From the NCBI GenBank assembly GCA_013398295.1, contig VZSF01010148.1:124001-188000 (forward strand): a stretch of 64,000 nt of DNA, in the 5' to 3' direction. The notes beneath the pieces were generated by a model that was given only the letters and a program-made list of their open reading frames with translations, was not told the origin of the DNA and did no database searches. Both the position numbers and the translations under genes were made by a program. This DNA comes from Chionis minor. Lineage: Eukaryota; Chordata; Aves; Charadriiformes; Chionididae. Every line of letters begins with the position of its first letter. Within the stretch, counting starts at the first letter, position 1. Positions 48,101 through 60,333 of this stretch are shown piece after piece.

Positions 48101-51100
48101 GACTCCATTTCTTCTCAGATAGTTGACATCTGACTACGTGTTTTGTTAATATCCAAGTCCAAATGTGAATAACATCTGATATTAGAAATTTTGAGACAAA
48201 CTTCTGCATTTGGGTGTGTGTACATCTGGACCAATATGTAAAATTTATTTCTTACTCATACGGTCCTAAATAAATAGCAGAAAGGCAAGTAAAAAATAAG
48301 TGGAAAAGTATTTCTTTTCTTTTCTCAAGGCCCCTAACTACAAACTACTCTCTTTGTAGGTAAGGGTAAGAGGAGTGACTGTAAAAAGCTACTCTGGGCC
48401 TCAGGTATCAGGGCATAGCCATTTTGCAACTAATGAAGCAACTATAGTCAGCGGCAATAACCAGGGGAACGCTCTCTTTCCTTTAGGCAGATGTTCAGGT
48501 TAACGAATCGGGCCAAGTGAGGTGGGAGTTCTTCTAACCAGGCTCTCCATCTGCACCATCATTTTTCCCCCCGCACCACCCACTGAGTCTCAGCTTTCCA
48601 TGTCCTCCAGCTGCCAGCTACCACAGCTAACCTTCCCAGACGCCGAGGCCCTCCCTTAGCCCGTGGCTGCTGTCCATCATTGGCTTCAGAACAAGTGTTC
48701 CAAACTTGTTCCCAAATGTGGGTCCCCTGTGTGGTACGTAGCACATTTTGCTACTAGGCAGGACATGGGGGTGGCTTTTTTTGGCTACCTGTTGGACTGG
48801 TGAATTCATTCCCCTTCTGCCCTTGGGAACCATGATAACGATCCCCATAGGCTTTCTGGATGCATAGCAGGAAAGCAGAACTGAACAAGTGCAGACCTCC
48901 CTGCTGCTGAACTCGGACAATAGGGCTGCTCATAATACCAGCAGATGTTTTTGCTTTTTAGGCCATACAGGGCAAATTTATTTTCCTCTCAGGAGCAAAT
49001 GCAAGCATAGCCAAGACTAAGAAATTCCGACTTAGCTTCCGGAAACTACTATTGACTTATGCTGCAAAGCAGTACTTACGCTTGAGGTCCATCAATAACG
49101 AAGGTCTTCTGGTTAATCTACTCAGCTGCTGGCTCAGCAAAAATTGATGTGTCTTAAGCATCCAAACTGGACTTAGTTTCATACTCTGCTCTGCTTATAC
49201 GTGGTGTACCAGATAATTTCTCTGCTTTGTGTATCGCATTTGTATTGGTATTGAGTTGTCTTCACTTTAAGGCACTGAGGTGTGAAAGCTCCAGCCCTCT
49301 GAAGTTCCCATTAACGTTATACGTACCCAGCGAACCTATATCATTTTTTTACATTTATTAAAAAGAGAGTCCTTTATAAACTATTTTTGGTCTTCTACTT
49401 CTTTGCGCTCATAAAAGCACTAAAATTAAAGCAGAAAGAAAGGGGGAAACACATTAAACTGTTTAAACTTTTCAGTTCACAAAAACTTTTAACTGGATTT
49501 CTTGTTTGGATTCAAAGAGGCAAAACATGAGACTTTGATGTTCTTCATGTGCCTGTTAAAAGAGAGAGAAAGAGACCCACCAATAGGAAGAAGTTGGCAT
49601 GAAGCCCTCTTTGACACAGCAAGCACAATGTAAAGGATTAAAGGTCTAATCTAGAAGATATATTGCACACTAAACAGCGGAACCATTTAGGAGAACATTA
49701 AATGGCACTTAAGCTAAACAGTTGTCCTTGGGAACTGCAGTTTATATGTGACTGCTCTAATATCCATTTTAAGCTTGCAGGGCTTTGAAAACAAGATGTC
49801 ATTGTTTTATAGAAACACACACATTTAATCTTCCCTTGTGAGGCTGTTCTTGAAATATCTGGCTGCTGGACTGGCAAAACATTTCAGAGGAAACAAATGG
49901 GGCTGGTGTCAAAACTAGTACTGTTGCACTTTATTTCTGAAGTTATTTGCATGTGCTCAGTTGATTTTTTTTTTTTTTGATCCAAATAAGCAAACCACAA
50001 ACTTTTTCAATGATAAAAGTCCCATTTAATTTTTTTAACAGTATTCCCACTGTTCTATAAGCAAATAATAATAATATAGTTTAAGTAATACGAGAACACC
50101 AAGAAAGTGGTCAGTTCTACACTCACTTGTGTTCTGCGTTCTTCATAAATTAATATTTATGGAACTATTAGGAGGCTTCAGCCAAAAATAAAGACCACCC
50201 AGAGCAAGGTTTCAATTTTAGTATTCTAGGCACAGGTCATTAAAAAAAAAAATCTTACAAAAAAGCCTTCTTCTGCAACATGTACAGTACATGGATTTTC
50301 ATGTACATCACTCAGTAGGCGTGTGAAGCATACTCCATTCCTAAAAAATTACAATGCATGCTTTTATAATTCTTTTACTATTTTTCACCAGGGAAAAATC
50401 ATCCTCTCCACCAAGCAGGCCAGAAATAGAACAGTAAAAAAGGCAGCAGGGAGGGGATTGTGTCTTGCAGAAGTACAGGGTCCAGTTTAAAACCTTCCTA
50501 CTTTTTAATCCATGTTCTCGAAAATGAAATGTTTGTTTCTTTTTTTAAAAAAAAAAAAGTAAATATGTATCTGATACCTTCAACCTTGTTGCTTTTATCA
50601 ATAATGGTATTAATCCTTGGCATAGTGACTAACCAAGCCGAGGTATCCCCTGGATCAAGTCATTATCCCAAAAGCTATTTGAAAAATAACCGTGCTATGG
50701 GCAGTTTTGGTTAAATGAGCTCGTGGTCTCCAAACAGTTCCCGGCAGACAGGCAATCCCAGCTGGTTGCCTTGTTGATTACTCCTGAAGAGAGTCCAACG
50801 GCAAAATCAGCAAGGAAAGCAACAGCCTCCAGCAGGGCTGGGGTGGCCTGAAGTCAGAGGTGGCTCCGGGCAGAGGAGCGCTCACAAGGCATTGCAAGAC
50901 AAGACTACACGGTGTCATAGCCGTGGAGCAAGCAAACAGAAACCCTCTGTCTCCAAGTAGCATTGCAAGACAGTTGCAGGAGAAAGGTTAACAGTTATTT
51001 TTATAATAACCTCCCGCAAGGCTCCTTAGTCACCAAGCCTATTATGCTTATGTCATTGTTAACATGTGATTAACTGCTGGAGTACCTGTGAAGCTGCTCC

Positions 51101-52736
51101 TCTCAGGCTGGGTAGGAATGCACTTAATTGTTTTTTAATTAAAAGCAGCAGCTGATACCTCACGGAAAGCATTCTTTGTGAAGACAATACGGACTCTGTG
51201 CTATGTGCTTGCCGTAGTTCTCCATTGTCCCTATTTGACATCATTAGGTAGATTTGCACCAACAGTGTTGAGATGTGCAACGACCAACAGCAGTGCTGAG
51301 GCAAGCTGAGCACTCAGGCTTTGGCTTGTCTAGACCACAAGCAAAATGATACCCAGGAATGATACAGAGGCTTTACTAGAAAATAGTTTTATTAGATTCC
51401 AATTTTAAATGGTTCTGGTCTGAAATTTGGCAGTGGGGCAGGATGGTGTTTGTCCCAGGAGACCAAGTATTTCAGCCATCCTCCTGTCTCTCTCTTGAGC
51501 ATTTTTCCTAAGGTGGTCTATTCTTTTCAGTCCTTCTAGATATCAATGCCAGACATCACCCCATTCCCAAAGCCATAACTTTCTTTTCAAGGAATGCCAC
51601 TTTGGTAGCATGAAGGCTCTGCTGTGGCTCTTTCTGTCTCCACCATGCACCACCCAGGCCTGAATCTTGGGCTCCAAGGAGGCTCCTGAGATATGCCCTG
51701 GATCCAGCTATACCTGATGGAGAGAGCTCAGAGATGGAGAGAAAGCTGTGACCCTAGGAGCGACAAGTTTTCTGCTTGTAGAAAAACAGGAAATACACAA
51801 GAGTAGAAACAATATGTTTGTTTAGAACAACTAATATCCTCAGAACAAATGCCAAACTTGCAGGCACAGAAGCAGCCCTTCTCAGGGCTGAAACAGAGCA
51901 AAAAAATTTCAAAACAAAGGCCAAGTAAATCTGACTCATTGTGATATCTTAACCTGTAAGACATTTGAGAGAAAATTAGTCTCCTGCCTGTCTACAGCTG
52001 CTTGACTGTTGTCTCTGCAGCCTTCAGTAGTCTTTCCTCTGCCTTGTAGTTTCTGACTGAAAAGCCTCATGGTTAAAGCAAGTCTCAGCACACACAGTCA
52101 AGTCTTACATGTCTTTTGTGTGTAGGACAACCCCGGCTTTTCTTTATTTTACTATTTTTGCTTTGACTTTATTTTTTACTTTACTTTTGTGGTTATAAAA
52201 TGGCAATTGGTTGGTATTTCTGTTGCTTTGTACATGTCCTACATTAGAGTGATCTCTATTCCCCTGTCAATGATGGCACTAAAAGTTCTGGCGAGAACAA
52301 AAGGGCTCCATGAGATAAAGGGAGGGGCTGGCGACAGACAATCTGAGGGAGGAAAAGAGGTTGGCATAAATAGGCAAAAAAAAGGAACTTAAGTGGAGTT
52401 TATTTAGGCATTGTGGACTACGTAATTTTGGACACTGAAATTTAGAGAAATTGGACAATTTTAGAGCTTTTCCAGTTTCAGAATCTGGTAAACACTGGAG
52501 ATAAAATGTCTGTGGTGAGCAGAAAATTCTCCCAACTGCAGCTGGCTGCTCCCATGCTGGAACAATGCACGCCCACAAATAGCAAGTAACCAAAACACTT
52601 TCCATTTCTTAATAGGCTGTCTGCTGTTAATTATTTTAGTTGCTTGCTGGGAACAATGGAGGTGGATTGGAAATGATGGCTCAGAAATTATGAGAAATAA
52701 ATAAGTAACTATTTTTAATGTTTTGGGCTCTACTAG
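45140..52736. other. Unique non-coding DNA
   Basis: No gene recognised. An octamer motif ATTTGCAT lies at 49945-49952 within complex sequence (about 49,760-49,960) that resembles conserved non-coding DNA. Short poly-T and poly-A runs occur near 49,968 and 50,547. Open frames such as 46682-47023 lack motifs and splice context. Confidence 0.6.
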
Positions 52737-52835
52737 TATATAGCGCCTCTCATTAGAAGATCTCAAAACACTTAGAAAAGGGTGACTATTAGTATTATAC
52801 TCAATTTACAAGCTAGTAGAGAGGGGCTAGGGAGT
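52737..52835 (+). mobile_element. MIR/CORE-SINE-like ancient relic
   Basis: TATATAGCGCCTCTCATTAG, then AGATCTCAAAACACTT, then TATTATACTCAATTTACAAG and AGAGAGGGG follow, in order, the amniote MIR-type consensus. That consensus has 'agcgcctttcatc', 'gatctcaaagcactttac', 'tattatccccattttacag' and 'cagagagg'. The divergence is heavy, as expected for an insertion predating birds. The match is from memory of the consensus; the exact family and right-hand limit are uncertain. Confidence 0.6.
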
Positions 52836-53140
52836 TAGTATGGTGTTTAACTTTGAACAGGGTGCAGGAATGGCTTTTGCTACAGCTATTTATAGAGGAT
52901 TTACACGACCATAGTGTTTATTGTGTCTTTCAATAAAAAGCAGCTGCGGAAACACACAGCTGGTAAGCCTCAGTACCTGTGAGATACTGGAGACATTATC
53001 CAGAAAGCTGATGCACAGGTACAAGGAGATTCACATGGTCTCTGCAGCACTTTAAGTATTGCTTTTCTAAGAAAAGTCTCAACTAATTTTAAATGTTTAT
53101 GTTGTTTATGTTCAAAATTCTCTTCCTCTGCCTGTTTAAA
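52836..53140. other. Unique or highly decayed repeat DNA
   Basis: No gene. Segments such as ACTGGAGACATTATCC (52987-53002) and AGATTCACATGGTC (53028-53041) faintly resemble the second half of MIR-like SINEs, but not enough to call. Confidence 0.4.
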
Positions 53141-53190
53141 GCCAGATCCTCATCCTGATATAAATCATCCAACAGCATTGTTCAAGTTCT
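53141..53190. mobile_element. Amniote palindromic MITE-like relic (half)
   Basis: GCCAGATCCTCATCCTGATA followed by TAAATCATCCAACAGCATTG closely resembles the half-element 'gccagatcctcagctggtgtaaatcagcatagc', common in reptile and bird genomes. The expected inverted second half is not evident, so this is one decayed arm. Identification is from memory of the consensus. Confidence 0.55.
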
Positions 53191-54389
53191 TCGGCTAGGT
53201 CTTTGCTGCGGAGCTCTGCAGGCTCTGGCACAGGTATTGTTCCTAGCCATTCCCTCATCCATACGTAGAAATATTTCTTCAAGGTTAGCAGTGCTATTGA
53301 CCCAGATTTGCTTGTGCAGCTACATATGTGGGCTGTGGGCTGTGTAGTGATCGCACTCCAGCTGACGTGGGACCTACTTTCTCATGAGAAAGCAGTGCAA
53401 AAATTGACTCTGTGACCTCCTTCAATCCTCTTGCAGACCCCTCTTGCTATGAGTCTACGATGCCCCTCACTTGTGCACACTGGCAATGTAGGCTCTATAC
53501 CGTCTCTGTATACGCAGCATGTAAGAGAGATGCAAAGAAGGAAGGATCAAAGATGTGGCCGTAAGCTGAACATCTGCTTCTGCCCATGATCTGTTTTCCT
53601 TGACATTTTCTTATCTCACATGCCTTTCATAAACTCCAGAACTCTCAAACCAATCCCTCCTGTCTTCCACTGCATTATCCTGTCCTGTGCTAAAAGAATG
53701 AATGTAATTTATATGTATGTAGAGATTAAGACCCTATGGAGAGGTTGCAAAGGAGAAGTGACCACTGTTATAGCCAAAGGGCTAGAACAACACTAATGAA
53801 ATTGCTGCCTAAATAAGATGTGGTAAGTTTTACATCTCTATTTTAAATTGTTTATATTTTTTTATTTGGGTTTCTGTAGGAGACGAGTTGGGGCTTAGAA
53901 CTTTATTCTTTAAGGGAGTCTCTTGTGAGAGGCCATGTAAAGGTCAGAAAAACTTGCCTTATTAAGAAAGAATGAAGAGGAAAAAAAAGGTAAAAAGAGC
54001 CTGGAGATGCTTTGATTAAAAAGAGCATGCTCAATTGCAAAATTGCATCGTGTCTTTTTATCTGGTAAGCCAGTGGCTTCTGTGCTCACTGACTCTATTT
54101 CAAATCCTACTCCTAAGATTTCATAGTGGGGCTCCTCCAAAAGCCATCAGGATCACTTCCACAGTTTTCTGTGAGCTTTGGATTGGACTCTGTCCACATG
54201 TATTCAATTGAAATGGTCACTCAGGCTCTTGAGATCATCTCCCTTTCATCCTCTTGCAACAAGAGTTAGGGTTTCGCAGGACAATATGGTACGCACTCAC
54301 CATCAGCAACGCTAAGAGTAGTGGATGCATAAAAAACCCACTGGCACCAAACAGCTAATACATCAGATTTTGCCATAACTTCACACTGT
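53191..54389. other. Unique non-coding DNA
   Basis: No gene recognised. AT-rich complex DNA with no identifiable repeat. Confidence 0.6.
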
Positions 54390-54430
54390 GTTCAATCCTA
54401 TTGACGTCAGTTCTGTGCAGTGTTTGGCCC
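54390..54430. mobile_element. Palindromic MITE-like fragment
   Basis: TCCTATTGACGTCAGT and TTTGGCCC recall the 'cattgacttcagtgggagcaggatttggccc' arm of amniote palindromic elements. The match is short and the confidence low. Confidence 0.35.
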
Positions 54431-57299
54431 TAGATTTTCCCACAATGGGATCCCATTCTTCTTGCATGAGAATATGTCTTGGACAAATTGCCATGTCACA
54501 TGCATTCAAAAGGCCATGATAAACCCTCCATCTTTGCACGGGGCTCCCAATTACATCAAAGGAATTTCTGCATACAAAACAAGGGTAAAATATGCCTCTA
54601 ATTTAAGGTTAAATTATACCGTTAAGGCCTGGGCTAAAATAAGAGGCAGCAAGGAAGCTGAACCACATTAGGGAGTACATCCAAAGCACTGTGTCTCAGA
54701 AAAAATGCAATCCTTTATACTACAAGAATTTGGCACAAATGGATAAGAATTTGTGATGTGCCTTTTCAGGGAACAAGCTATCTCCTTTCCTTCCTACCAG
54801 GCAGCCCCATTGGAATGCAGAAAAAGAGAAGAAATTCATGATTCAATATGCTCTTTACCTCTCTTTTTGCACTGATTCCAGGCAGAGACTTGTGGGCCTG
54901 GTCCCCGATTTCCACACTTCAGCCATCTGCAAAGACTTTGAAAAAATAAGGACAGTCTCACTATTTCTTCGCCCTTCCACTATATGTGTGCTTCTGAGAT
55001 GAATAGTTTAGCTTGTGCAGAAAAAAAAATCCAAGGCTGGTTTAGCAGTGAATATTCTCATGATGTATAGGGTCATATGGAAGAAACGTCATGCACGTGT
55101 GTACGTTCCTTGCATATGTAAGCATGATTATAAAAGTAAAGATGAAGTCCTACTGGTAAGAGTCTAGGATAATAATTTAAGTAGATGTTGACAACAGCAC
55201 AAGCTTCCTAAACCAGAGCAAAATTTGAAATGCAACTTTAATCTGAGAATATTATGAAAATACAACTGAGAAGGAGATTCTGCTGCCACTGTTTAAATAT
55301 TGTGTGCAAAGTAAAAGTAAAGGCAAAGGTGTCAGAATCAGCTCCCTGTTCAGTCTTTTATTTCTCTTTTCTTTCATTTCAAATATGTTGTCTAGATATC
55401 AGTAGTAGGTACGACAAGAGTTCAACTGTGGCAGCCTCACAAGTCACACTGGGCCGGAAGCTGTTGCACGTCCATCAGGTTCGTGGACATCCATGCACGT
55501 CCAGGCATCTTCTAGAGTAAGGGGAAGGATGTCTACATCCCACAAGATTTTAGAGCTATTCATTGTACCTCAGTTTGCTCATTGCTATCCACAGAGCTAT
55601 CAAAAATACAGTGATTTGGAAGATTTGGGGTAGAAGACTCTAAATTGTGTTACGGGAGGGTTTTAAGGAGGATTCAGTGGACTCCAGTAATTTATGATTG
55701 CATCTGACCTTAATTGGGGTATCCCAAGGTCATACATATAAAAAGCGAAGCCTCTTTCCATGACTTTGGTTTTATTAAAAACTCCTTGTATAGTTCATGA
55801 CAGTTTTAACTTTTCACAAGACACTCACAAATTAGAATCATCTTCCTTGTGGGCCTGCTAATGGAAATCCCCTCATACAGTTATTAGTCACTGTCTTACA
55901 ATAGCTTCTTGTCTCTAAGTACTTTGATGTTGTACATAAGAGCTGTGGATCAATTACATTCATTTTTCCCATTACCGGGCAAATATTTGGACATTTTCTG
56001 TTGAGTTGATTCAAGGCAGAACTAAACCAAAGGAGCTGCATACTGTGCAGACATTTCTAACCTTCAGAAGCTGAAGGTTTTGTGACCTGGGAGAATTAAT
56101 AGATGTTTATTCTAGCAGGATAAATGGAAAAAGACCATTTCTATTTTAGGGAGATAAATGAAAAGCAGGGAAGATGGGGTTTGTTATGACAAAATTGTTC
56201 ACAAGTGGCATGCTGAAATGAGGAAAAGCAGTTACGTATTTATATAATAATCCTCACGGAGTGTTTGTCAAGCGAGACTCAAGTGACAAAACACATTAGT
56301 AATTGTTGTGTTTCCTAACTTATCGCAACAAGTCTTTCCACTAAAACTAGTCTGCTGAGATTGTCTCTATTGCAAAGACACCTATCTTGTGCAGTGAAAA
56401 TCCAGAGCTTTTTCATTAAGATGTGATTTCTTCCAGCAAGGAGAACACATATAGCTATTTCTTCTTGCCTGCTTCAAACAATAGCTGTAAGTCTTCCACC
56501 AGTGTGTCAGAAACACATTTTGAAAATATTTCACTTGCCAGGATTCTTCTGCAGAACAGAAGAAGGAAGGCGAGCCAGCTGGCATGCCCAGCAGTGGCAA
56601 TCTCAAGTGCTTACCACGCTCAGGAATGTTATACAGCAAGAGCAAACGGACGGCGTTCTCCAAACATGGTGCTGCAGCTATTCTTCAGCTGGTACCGCTC
56701 TTCTAAACCTACTCAAGTTTGCTACTGACGCTTATGGGAATTTTGGCTCAGACAAGGGTTTCATTGAGAAGAGACTAGTGCTCGATTTGGTCATCAATTT
56801 TTCATTAAATCTTTTTTCAGCAGACAAGACAGATTCCCTCAAACCACTTTTTCCATAATCCGGAAAGGAATTTCTGTGACTGTGGTATAGACAAACCCTC
56901 TGTTAATTCAGCCGTATTACTGCTCTGGTACTGGGGATCAGAGCGCGTCAGCCGTACGGAAAGGCAGGACGGCAGCTTGCGTGGGCTTTGCTCTCTTCCT
57001 TCAGAGATCAGGAACTGCCGAATGATAGGGATCGGGAATCCATAGAAGTAACCCCAAAAGAGGATTCCTCCCCGGGAAGACTGTGTGCTAGTCTGTGAAG
57101 CAAAAAGACATTTATTTTTGTCTAAAGGCTCAGGAAATTCAGATGATGAAATTATTGTCAATATTATCTAAACAGGTAATGGCTTTAGAGCCATTCAAAG
57201 AATAAACACATGAATGGATAACGTATTTCACGTTCATTGCAAAAGCACGCTTATGATTTTTTTTTCTGATGTGCTTGAAGTACTTTTATTTAAGCCTTT
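54431..57299. other. Unique non-coding DNA
   Basis: No gene recognised. Open frames such as 54420-54671 and 56423-56858 have no recognisable motif or good splice context. Confidence 0.6.
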
Positions 57300-58130
57300 C
57301 TGAAATAATTTGAGCTTCTTATTCAGTATTTCCATTGCTGAAAAGCTGGCACTCAGCCAGAAAACCTTGTTTGAAAAATGACAGCATTTTAATCAGTCTG
57401 TAAATTATTTCATTAACGTTGTGCGTTTAGAATAGAAAATTCATCCAGTTTGAACCCTGAAAAAGAAAACAATTAAAAACACATGCAATTGTGTTTAAGT
57501 CCTTAAAATCCATTTGTCAACCTTGGTACAAAATTATCATAACTGTCATTTCCAAGAAAATATCTTAGGTCACAAATGCCAATGTGTTTAAACAGGAGAA
57601 GGTATAGTTTAACACCGTTATCTGCTGTGACTGCCAGGAAGGGCATAAATCATGGTTATCTGAAGGCCTGATGCTGTTCCATTTGTGTAAATTTGAGTCA
57701 GGAGAAATACCGCTGTAATCAATGGACTGTACAATTGTACAGATAGCAGAACAAGGGTGCCCCAAACACATTGTGTTTTGCACATTTTATCTTTCTTTAC
57801 CCATTTTCCTGGCTTTACCTCCTTTCTTTATTCCCTAAAATGAAAGACTGCAAAGAGCTACAACTGGAAACAGCCTTATCACAAGGAACCACCCTCAAAT
57901 CTATGTGTCTTTTATTAGGCATTGTCTTGAAACTCCCCACCAGGACTTGCACTGAGAACAAGAGATGTTGGTGCATTATTGCATTAAGCCTATTGTGATT
58001 TGTAGCTTACAATGCATTATTTAATTTTCATTAAAAATGGATTTGTGGCATATGTGATTTCAAAAAATAGGATGAAATTTACTGTCCTTTTCCATTTATG
58101 GCTCAAGCACTTTTTTTGGAGGCATCATCA
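57300..58130. other. Conserved-looking non-coding stretch
   Basis: Long, complex, repeat-free sequence with balanced composition and many TAAT/ATTA cores. It includes a perfect 16-bp palindrome CTGTACAATTGTACAG (57727-57742). The texture resembles vertebrate conserved non-coding elements, but conservation cannot be measured here. Confidence 0.3.
57727..57742. repeat. Perfect 16-bp palindrome
   Basis: CTGTACAATTGTACAG reads identically on both strands with no spacer. It could be a site for a dimeric DNA-binding protein. Chance is the alternative. Confidence 0.9.
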
Positions 58131-59586
58131 TTCATCACAATGTCATCTCATGCTTATTATTTTGCCTGCTGGGTAGAGGCATCTTAGTTAAAAGTGAAAG
58201 TACCAATTGTGCTAACTGTAATTATATGTTTGCAGTATATTGAAGAAAATAGATGTGGTCTGGGGCTTCAGTTAAAAGCACAAATTCTGTGAGGTGCTGA
58301 GAACATCCTGCTAGATGCCGTGCAACCTCAGTTCCCATCCAGGGTGACGGAAAGCTAACGTACCTCATCTTTTTCAGGGTCAGACCACTGATGATTAAAC
58401 AATTCTAGCAAATATGATCTCATTCCTATTTGTCTGGGACATTATGAAACACAACATGAAGGAAGTTCAGATGTGGTAGCAGAATACAAAGCACTAACAC
58501 ACCCAGCATGGTGCTTGAAATGTGTTCCTTTATAATCCTATATTTCCCAGACAAACACTTGTAAACAGTGAAGTAAAACAAAACACATTTCCTTTTTATG
58601 AAAAAAATGCCTTAAAAAACCACAGGATTAACAACACCAGGGAAGGACAATCCCCTGAAGGGCCTAAATCTTGTTTCCAAAACTTGGGCTGAGTTAACTG
58701 TGTTCAAGCTGAAATTTTTGATGATAGAGCACGGAAAACATTTTTTTTTTTAAAGATGTATCATGGTCAAATATACCCTGAATAGGTTCTGAAGTGATAC
58801 CTCATGATTTGAACACTCTTACTGCTTACAGAGACCATTGCAATGGTCAGAGTGGGAAATGGGACTTGGACATCCCCGATTTGGTTTCTGGCCTGGCTGC
58901 AGGTTTTCCTGCATACACAGGAGCAAATCCCTTTATCTGTCCTGTGTCGTGGTCTCATGACTAAAGAAAATAAATTACATTCTGTTTTCCTCAAGTCAGA
59001 AGCAATACAGGTGGGAGAATTTACCTGCTATTCCTGTCCCCATCCAAAAGCAAAGACAGATCTAAATATGTGCTGAACTGATAAAAGCTGGCTAATATTA
59101 AACTGTTTACAGAGTAAAGCAAACAACATCATGGAAAAATTCACTGTGGTCAGTTCTTTTGTTTGTTGAATCACATTATTTTGGAAGGCAGAGAGAAAAG
59201 GATGAAATTATTTAACAGATTTTTATTCAAAGGGTGCAAAAGGCTTCTCCTTTAGGCATCTCTCATATTTCTCCTGCCCAGGCTGTGACCAGTAATCCAG
59301 TCAGAAAAGGAAAACTATCACACAAGTGAGCATCCCTGGAGATGAGGAGAATTATATAGACAAAAAGCCTAATTCATGGGGTGAAAGCATAAGGAATATT
59401 ACAGAGGGCCAGACCACTGTCTCTTTGGCAGTGTTGTATCTCTGGCAGTAGGTTCAATTAAGGTAGGGGTCATCCTGTACTCTACTTCGGAGTGTCTGCT
59501 CTTCAGCTATTTCCTACTTCCCATCTTCCAACATTTACCAACTTAAGTACTTTCTGAGCCAGAGGCAGCATGTAAACCACCGCTTG
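58131..59586. other. Unique non-coding DNA
   Basis: No gene recognised. AT-rich complex sequence bordering the old LINE fragments. Confidence 0.6.
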
Positions 59587-59609
59587 TTAATACCCAACAA
59601 AGCATCTAA

Positions 59610-59880
59610 TCTTCATGAATTTGTCTAATCCAGTAATTTCAGGGGAAAAACCTTCACCTGTTTGTCCTTCACAGCATCCACCCCACAGCAAGGAGTTCCA
59701 CAATTTAATGATATGCTGAACAAAAAAATCACTTTCTTTTTCTATGTTTTCCTGTTGTCTAATAAGATGGTTCTTAGTTCCCGCACTGTTGCAAAACTTT
59801 CCTATCCTCATAATTTTCACAATTTCATATTTTCACAAGATATTTTCACAATTCTACCCTTTCGGTCATCGCTTGTGGAA
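59610..59880 (-). mobile_element. Ancient L3/CR1-type LINE relic, ORF2 C-terminus
   Basis: The minus strand stays open from 59820 to 59587. It contains GTKNHLIRQQENIEKES (residues about 14-30) followed by DFFVQHIIKLWNSL (about 31-44) and later LDKFM. These match the family pattern FF..(Q/E)..I..WN.L...LD.FM at the end of CR1/L3 ORF2; compare [11 protein letters not shown] in the younger CR1 at 40.4 kb. On the plus strand AAGGAGTTCCACAATTTAAT resembles the antisense L3 consensus. Between the WNSL and LDKFM motifs the protein is scrambled, consistent with compensating frameshifts. This is an old copy, far more diverged than the CR1 insertions. Confidence 0.7.
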
Positions 59881-60183
59881 GTGGAAGGGCATTGTCTTTT
59901 TAGAGTCCTTTATAGAAAACTCCTCTGATTAATCTTGTTCCCATTATCTATACCTTTCATGTTATTCTGCCACTGGCACTGATTTGATCAATCACAATGA
60001 CAGCTGATTGACTGACAATTTCATATTCGAATTCTTCCAAATCTCCTGTGTGAATACCATCTATTGTTACGGATTTGTTGTGGTACCGATTTGCTCTAAA
60101 ATCTCAGACACTCCAATCTGGGAGTTTGCACAGACTCATTCTGTGTAAAGAATGACCCCAGTGTGAAAGACTCCCACCTCATT

Positions 60184-60333
60184 TACAGTGAGACCCAGTG
60201 CAAATGATTCACTTAGCTGTTCCATAATGTCTTTATCTTCCTTTGCTGCTTCTTCTCATCCTGCTAACTGTCCAACTGTGCTGCTTCTGATGTATATACA
60301 AAAGGCTTTACTGTTAGCTCTCATTACTTCTGC
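60184..60333 (-). mobile_element. Ancient L3/CR1-type LINE relic, ORF2 linker region
   Basis: Minus-strand translation gives NSKAFCIYIRS near 60,315-60,285 and, after a stop, MEQLSESFAL further on. These fit the CR1/L3 segment between endonuclease and reverse transcriptase ('..KAFYKYIRSKR...LNEFFASVFT'). It lies 5' of the C-terminal relic on the same strand, as expected for one element. However, the gap is about 300-500 bp where about 1.5 kb of RT should be, so either the RT was deleted or these are separate insertions. Confidence 0.45.
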
